8,488 bases of DNA from OCS116 cluster bacterium. Lineage in GTDB: Bacteria > Pseudomonadota > Alphaproteobacteria > Rhizobiales > OSC116. Below the pieces are notes generated by a model. That model saw only the letters and a program-made list of their open reading frames with translations, was not told the origin of the DNA and did not search any database. The DNA lies in contig NVUS02000063.1 of assembly GCA_002402005.2 (NCBI GenBank), forward strand, positions 1-8,488, read 5' to 3'. The translations under genes and the position numbers were made by a program. Below are positions 4,528-8,488 of this stretch, piece by piece. Numbering within the stretch: position 1 is the first letter of the stretch; every line of letters begins with the position of its first letter.

Positions 4528-7380
4528 GTGTCAGATAACGAAACTCCATCAGACGAAAATTCCCCCCAAACGCCTGCCGAATTGCCCAGCGATGTCGTTG
4601 TGGTCAATATCGAAGATGAGATGAAAAAATCTTACCTTGATTATGCAATGAGCGTGATTGTTAGCCGTGCGTTGCCAGATGTAAGAGATGGCCTTAAGCC
4701 GGTGCATAGACGCATATTATATTCAATGCACGAAAATAGTTATGATTGGAATAAAGCCTATCGAAAATCTGCTCGTGTGGTCGGTGACGTTATTGGTAAA
4801 TATCATCCGCATGGTGACCAATCTATTTATGACGCTTTGGTGCGGATGGCGCAACATTTCTCTCTGCGCTTGCCATTGCTTGATGGCCAAGGTAATTTTG
4901 GCTCGGTCGATGGTGATAAAGCTGCTGCGATGCGTTATACCGAAGTGCGGATGGAAAAAGTCGCGCATGCTTTAATGTCCGATCTGGATAAAGACACAGT
5001 TGAGTTTCAAGAAAACTATGACAATAGCGAGCAAGAACCAAGTGTTTTGCCATCACGTTTCCCCAATCTATTAATCAATGGCGCAGGCGGCATTGCTGTG
5101 GGCATGGCGACTAACATTCCGCCGCATAATATGGGCGAGATTATTGACGCAACCCTCGCCATAGTTGATAACCCGCAAATTTCAGTGCCTGAACTGAATG
5201 AGATTGTTAAAGGCCCTGATTTTCCAACAGGTGGCTATATATTAGGGACAGCCGGCATTAAATCGGCCTACGAAACAGGCCGTGGTTCGGTGATGATGCG
5301 GGCAAAATTATCAGTCGAAGAAATTCGCAAAGACCGTGACGCGATTGTCATCACTGAAATTCCGTTCCAAGTTAATAAAACCACTTTGATTGAAAAAATT
5401 GCTGAGCTGGTGCGCGACAAACGGGTTGAGGGCATTTCGGACATTCGCGATGAATCTGACCGTGATGGCATGCGCATTGTGATTGAAGTGAAACGTGATG
5501 CAGTGCCCGAAGTGATTATCAACCAGCTATACCGTTATAGCCAGTTGCAGACTAGTTTTGGTTGTAACATGGTGGCACTTAATCATGGCCGCCCTGGGTT
5601 GTTGAATTTGCAACAATTCCTATCCTATTTTGTAGAATTCCGTGAAGAAGTGGTGACGCGACGTACCAAATTCTTACTCAACAAAGCCCGCGACCGGGCG
5701 CATGTTTTGGTTGGCTTGGCCATTGCTGTGGCCAATATTGATGAGATTATTAAGCTCATTCGTAACGCACCGAACCCGCAAACCGCCCGCGAACAACTGA
5801 TGGAGCGCCATTGGCCTGTCGGCAATATTGAGCCACTGATTTTATTGATCGCTGACCCGCGCCATATGATTAGCGCTGACGGCACTTATAGACTGTCTGA
5901 AGTTCAAGCCCGGGCCATTTTAGAGCTGCGTCTTGCACGCCTAACTGCGATGGGTATGAATGAGATTGGCGATGAGCTGAATAAATTGGGTGAAGAGATT
6001 AAAGATTATCTCGACATTCTTGGCTCTCGTGAACGGGTGATGAATATCATTCGCCAAGAATTGACTGAAATTAAAGATGAATTTGCCACGCCAAGACGTA
6101 CCGAAATTTTAGAAACCGCTGGCGATTTTGATGATGAAGATCTCATACCTAAAGAAGATATGGTGGTGACGGTATCGCATAAAGGTTATATCAAACGTGT
6201 GGCGTTGAACACTTATCGCGCACAACGCCGCGGCGGCAAAGGCCGTAGTGGTATGAATACGCGTGACGAAGATTTTGTGACCAGTATCTTTGTACTCAAT
6301 ACCCATACGCCGGTATTGTTTTTCTCCTCTAAAGGCATGGTGTATAAATTAAAAGTGTGGCGTTTGCCTATTGGCAGCCCGACCTCTATCGGCAAGGCAT
6401 TGATTAATCTGCTGCCGCTTGAGCAAGGTGAGAAAATCACCACCATTATGCCGCTGCCAAATGCTGATGAAGACAGCAGTGAATTGAACATTATGTTTGC
6501 CACTAAATTTGGCAATGTAAGACGTAATGAATTGTCAGATTTTATACAGGTGAATAAAGGCGGCAAGATCGCCATGAAACTGCCTGAAGGTGACGAGATT
6601 GTCAGTGTGCAAATTTGTACGGATGAGAATGATGTTTTGTTGGCGACAACCGCTGGCCGCTCGATTCGTTTCGCCGTAAGTGATGTGCGGGTATTTGTTG
6701 GTCGTTCATCAGCTGGTGTGCGCGGCATTCGCTTGGATAAAGATGTTGAAGTGATTTCGATGGCGATATTGAACCATATTGACATTCTATCGCCAGAAGC
6801 CCGGGCTTATGTGAAGCATTCTAACAATTTACGCCGCATGTTGGCGCATGAAGGTGAAGAGGTTGCAGAAATTGTCGAAACCAATGATGATGACGATTCT
6901 GGTGATGAAGAAGCCATTGTTTTGACTAATGAGCGCATTGCCTTCTTGCAAGAACGTGAAGAGTTTATTTTGACCATTTCGAAAAATGGTTTTGGTAAAC
7001 GCACCAATGCATATGAGTATCGTCGTACTGGACGCGGTGGTAAAGGCATTGTGGCCATGGGTATATCTGAACGCAATGGTGATTTGATTGCCTCCTTCCC
7101 GGTTGAAGAAACTGACCAAATTATGTTGGTGACCAATGGTGGACAATTGATTAGATGTCCGCTGAAAGACATTCGCATTGGTGGACGTAGTACTCAGGGC
7201 GTAACCATCTTTAAAACCTCTAAGAAAGAGGAAGTGGTTTCGGTTGGCCGCATATCTGACATTGAAGGTGATGATGAAGACGGCGATGAGATTGCTGCTG
7301 AAGTTAATGTAGAAGCAGCTAGCGCTGACAAAGTCACTGATACGAACCAAGCAGATGATTCTGGGCAGAGTGAAGAATAG
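4528..7380 (+). CDS. gyrA: DNA gyrase subunit A
   Basis: Cleavage and wrapping subunit of the A2B2 type II topoisomerase that adds negative supercoils using ATP. The protein has 950 residues, longer than E. coli GyrA (875). The N-terminal winged-helix/tower part has YLDYAMSVIVSRALPD (36-51), the HPHGD segment (93-97), and the catalytic tyrosine Y137 in AAAMRYTE. The C-terminal beta-pinwheel carries the canonical GyrA box QRRGGKG at 566-572, needed for DNA wrapping and separating it from ParC, and a related GRGGKG at 835-840. An insert rich in Asp/Glu (about 748-813) lies between blades, and the tail (about 910-950) is acidic. The quinolone-contact serine (E. coli S83) is Gln98 here, while Asp102 (E. 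coli D87) is kept. Translation starts at GTG: an in-frame stop at 4489 and no ATG before it leave no better start, yet no clear Shine-Dalgarno precedes it. First gene of the gyrA-coaD-cyclophilin run. Confidence 0.98.
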   Translation: MSDNETPSDENSPQTPAELPSDVVVVNIEDEMKKSYLDYAMSVIVSRALPDVRDGLKPVHRRILYSMHENSYDWNKAYRKSARVVGDVIGKYHPHGDQSIYDALVRMAQHFSLRLPLLDGQGNFGSVDGDKAAAMRYTEVRMEKVAHALMSDLDKDTVEFQENYDNSEQEPSVLPSRFPNLLINGAGGIAVGMATNIPPHNMGEIIDATLAIVDNPQISVPELNEIVKGPDFPTGGYILGTAGIKSAYETGRGSVMMRAKLSVEEIRKDRDAIVITEIPFQVNKTTLIEKIAELVRDKRVEGISDIRDESDRDGMRIVIEVKRDAVPEVIINQLYRYSQLQTSFGCNMVALNHGRPGLLNLQQFLSYFVEFREEVVTRRTKFLLNKARDRAHVLVGLAIAVANIDEIIKLIRNAPNPQTAREQLMERHWPVGNIEPLILLIADPRHMISADGTYRLSEVQARAILELRLARLTAMGMNEIGDELNKLGEEIKDYLDILGSRERVMNIIRQELTEIKDEFATPRRTEILETAGDFDDEDLIPKEDMVVTVSHKGYIKRVALNTYRAQRRGGKGRSGMNTRDEDFVTSIFVLNTHTPVLFFSSKGMVYKLKVWRLPIGSPTSIGKALINLLPLEQGEKITTIMPLPNADEDSSELNIMFATKFGNVRRNELSDFIQVNKGGKIAMKLPEGDEIVSVQICTDENDVLLATTAGRSIRFAVSDVRVFVGRSSAGVRGIRLDKDVEVISMAILNHIDILSPEARAYVKHSNNLRRMLAHEGEEVAEIVETNDDDDSGDEEAIVLTNERIAFLQEREEFILTISKNGFGKRTNAYEYRRTGRGGKGIVAMGISERNGDLIASFPVEETDQIMLVTNGGQLIRCPLKDIRIGGRSTQGVTIFKTSKKEEVVSVGRISDIEGDDEDGDEIAAEVNVEAASADKVTDTNQADDSGQSEE

Positions 7381-7382
7381 TT

Positions 7383-7859
7383 ATGACCCAAAGAATCGGC
7401 GTGTTTGCAGGTAGTTTTGACCCAATCACCTTTGGGCATATAGATATTTTTGAAAGATGCTTGGACATTGTCGACACGCTGGTGATCGCCATTGGCGCGC
7501 AACATAGTAAGACTGCGTTATTCACGCCCGAAGAGCGGCTTGAATTGATTGCCGAGACAGTGAAGTCCGACCGGTTGCAATTGGTAACCTTTGATGGTTT
7601 GTTAGTTGATGAAGCCAAACGCTTGCAAGCCGATTTTTTGATTCGCTCGATCCGCAATGGTCAAGATTTTGAATATGAAAAAACCATGGCAACTATGAAT
7701 GAGCAGCTTTCTGGCATTGAAACTATAAACCTGTTTGCCAATCCACAATATAGCCACATATCATCGTCTATAGTGCGGCAAATTGCCAAAATGAATGGTG
7801 ATATTTCTAAATTCGTACCTGAGAACATCGTCAATAGTATCAAAAGGAAATTAAAGTGA
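7383..7859 (+). CDS. coaD: CoaD, phosphopantetheine adenylyltransferase
   Basis: Transfers AMP from ATP to 4'-phosphopantetheine, giving dephospho-CoA, the penultimate step of coenzyme A synthesis, as a cytoplasmic hexamer. The 158 residues match the family length. The nucleotidyltransferase signature TFGH (16-19) follows GSFDP (10-14), K43 matches the substrate-binding lysine region, the IRSIRNGQDFEYE segment (87-99) corresponds to the conserved R-x2-R-x4-D-x2-YE stretch, and ISSSIVR (126-132) is the C-terminal ATP-binding motif. The ATG lies 2 bases after the gyrA stop, with only a weak GAAGAA upstream, so translational coupling with gyrA is likely. Its stop overlaps the next gene's GTG. 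It is complete and ordinary; linkage to gyrA is typical of alphaproteobacteria. Confidence 0.97.
   Translation: MTQRIGVFAGSFDPITFGHIDIFERCLDIVDTLVIAIGAQHSKTALFTPEERLELIAETVKSDRLQLVTFDGLLVDEAKRLQADFLIRSIRNGQDFEYEKTMATMNEQLSGIETINLFANPQYSHISSSIVRQIAKMNGDISKFVPENIVNSIKRKLK
7843..7847 (+). promoter_or_regulatory. ribosome binding site deciding the cyclophilin GTG start
   Basis: AAGGA inside the end of coaD lies 8 bases before GTG at 7856. It supports this GTG, which overlaps the coaD TGA in a GTGA junction and puts a clean signal peptide at the N-terminus. Confidence 0.7.
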
Positions 7860-8407
7860 TCAAACAATTTATTAAACTCGGCTTTGCGGCTTGCCTTGTG
7901 CTGGTTTTTAGTGCTGGTTCTGCGCTGGCAGCCAATAGCTACCCTGCCCTGACCAAAAACAATACGCTTTACATCAATGTAAAGTCTGGCATCATTAAAG
8001 TTCAACTGTTGCCAGATGTGGCAGCTAAGCATGTTGAGCGCATTAAAAGCTTGGCCAAAGAAGGTTTTTACAATGGCATCGTTTTTCACCGGGTGATTGA
8101 TGGCTTTATGGCACAAACTGGTGACCCTACTGGCACTGGACGCGGTGGTTCTGAAAAAGAAAATGTAAAAGCTGAATTTACCACTAAATATAGCTTTGAT
8201 CGTGGTGTGATTGGTATGGCGCGTTCTGGCCATCCGGACAGTGCCAATAGCCAGTTTTTTATTATGCTAGCTGATGGGCCGTTCCTTGATAATAATTATA
8301 CCATTTGGGGACGTGTGGTCGATGGTATGAATGCGGTGGATTCTCTGGCCAAAGGTGAACCGCCTGCGAACCCAGACAAAATGCTTAAAGTATATATAGA
8401 AGAATAA
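7856..8407 (+). CDS. ppiA: exported cyclophilin-type peptidyl-prolyl cis-trans isomerase
   Basis: Catalyses cis-trans isomerisation of X-Pro bonds; the signal peptide places it in the periplasm. Residues 1-25 form a basic n-region, a hydrophobic core and an AlaLeuAla site, with cleavage expected after A25. The cyclophilin domain (about 36-183) keeps the catalytic arginine R79 in FHRVIDGF, F84 and Q87 in FMAQTGD, GTGRGG (93-98), and SANSQFFI (129-136). The residue equivalent to the cyclosporin-contact tryptophan of human cyclophilin A is Phe (F143 in PFLDN), as in E. coli cyclophilins, which bind the drug poorly. The C-terminal GEPPANPDKM is typical of alphaproteobacterial relatives. It overlaps coaD by 4 bases (GTGA) and is followed 22 bases later by a second cyclophilin. 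The ppiA name follows location and family, not proven orthology. Confidence 0.95.
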   Translation: MIKQFIKLGFAACLVLVFSAGSALAANSYPALTKNNTLYINVKSGIIKVQLLPDVAAKHVERIKSLAKEGFYNGIVFHRVIDGFMAQTGDPTGTGRGGSEKENVKAEFTTKYSFDRGVIGMARSGHPDSANSQFFIMLADGPFLDNNYTIWGRVVDGMNAVDSLAKGEPPANPDKMLKVYIEE

Positions 8408-8419
8408 GACAACAAAAAT

Positions 8420-8425
8420 GGAGAG
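8420..8425 (+). promoter_or_regulatory. ribosome binding site deciding the start of the second cyclophilin
   Basis: GGAGAG lies 4 bases before ATG at 8430. An in-frame ATG at 8418 overlaps this site and has no ribosome site of its own, so 8430 is preferred. The resulting start MADYQNPEDT resembles family members. Confidence 0.65.
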
Positions 8426-8429
8426 CCAA

Positions 8430-8488
8430 ATGGCTGATTACCAAAACCCAGAAGATACATTGATTCTGGAAACTTCAAAAGGCGACAT
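8430..8488 (+). CDS. ppiB: second cyclophilin (cytoplasmic type), N-terminal fragment
   Basis: Only 19 codons and two bases are present before the window ends. The start MADYQNPEDT and the following LILETSKGD match the first beta strand of bacterial cyclophilins (L.LETtkG). There is no signal peptide, so it would act in the cytoplasm, complementing the exported paralogue just upstream. Two adjacent cyclophilins after coaD are the usual arrangement in alphaproteobacteria. The identification rests on few residues plus context. Confidence 0.75.
   Translation, partial: MADYQNPEDTLILETSKGD

Noticed and set aside
6213..6785. Long minus-strand open frame (190 codons) inside gyrA, and similar antisense frames over glmU and coaD/ppiA
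   Set aside because: They overlap strongly conserved coding sequence, show no recognisable family or ribosome site, and reflect codon bias of the real genes.
8418..8429. ATG at 8418 as start of the second cyclophilin
   Set aside because: It would use the GGAGAG site as coding sequence and has no ribosome site of its own. ATG 8430 has ideal spacing.
1..8488. A hidden defence, mobile or biosynthetic system
   Set aside because: Every long gene falls in a known housekeeping family, codon use and composition look even, gaps are short, and I found no direct-repeat arrays, toxin-antitoxin pairs or integrase remnants.

Overview
The window looks like a piece of a chromosome from an alphaproteobacterium of moderate-to-low GC, plausibly a free-living aquatic lineage. 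The best evidence is the run gyrA-coaD-cyclophilin-cyclophilin, a conserved alphaproteobacterial order, and a GyrA with the extra segment between its C-terminal blades that I associate with alphaproteobacterial GyrA. The glmU-glmS pair and an FtsN-like SPOR protein fit this. I cannot place it more finely, and I see no phage, plasmid, CRISPR, insertion-sequence, tRNA or rRNA signature.

Layout: (1) positions 1-55 hold sequence I cannot assign, joined to a GlmS gene that breaks off inside its first SIS domain. (2) glmS (partial) and glmU lie on the minus strand and make glucosamine-6-phosphate and UDP-GlcNAc, the entry steps to peptidoglycan and lipopolysaccharide. (3) A 161-base divergent promoter region separates glmU from a plus-strand gene for a one-TM protein with a degenerate SPOR-like C-terminal domain, a probable peptidoglycan-binding or division-related envelope protein. 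(4) A cation diffusion facilitator of the SLC30A9/ZnT9-like type converges on it with only 6 bases between the stops. (5) A 190-base divergent region carries candidate promoters, an exact TTAA-N7-TTAA CtrA-like box and two GANTC sites. (6) A tight plus-strand operon follows: gyrA (GTG start), coaD 2 bases later, an exported cyclophilin overlapping coaD by 4 bases, and the first 19 codons of a second, cytoplasmic-type cyclophilin cut by the window end.

The genes are housekeeping genes: amino-sugar supply, an envelope or division protein, metal transport, DNA supercoiling, coenzyme A synthesis and prolyl isomerisation. No gene is without a recognisable family, and I do not see an undescribed system here. 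The points that deserve a second look are the broken glmS at the left edge, the solitary SPOR-like protein with a dyad in its leader, the CtrA-like box upstream of gyrA, and the glutamine at the usual quinolone-contact serine of GyrA.
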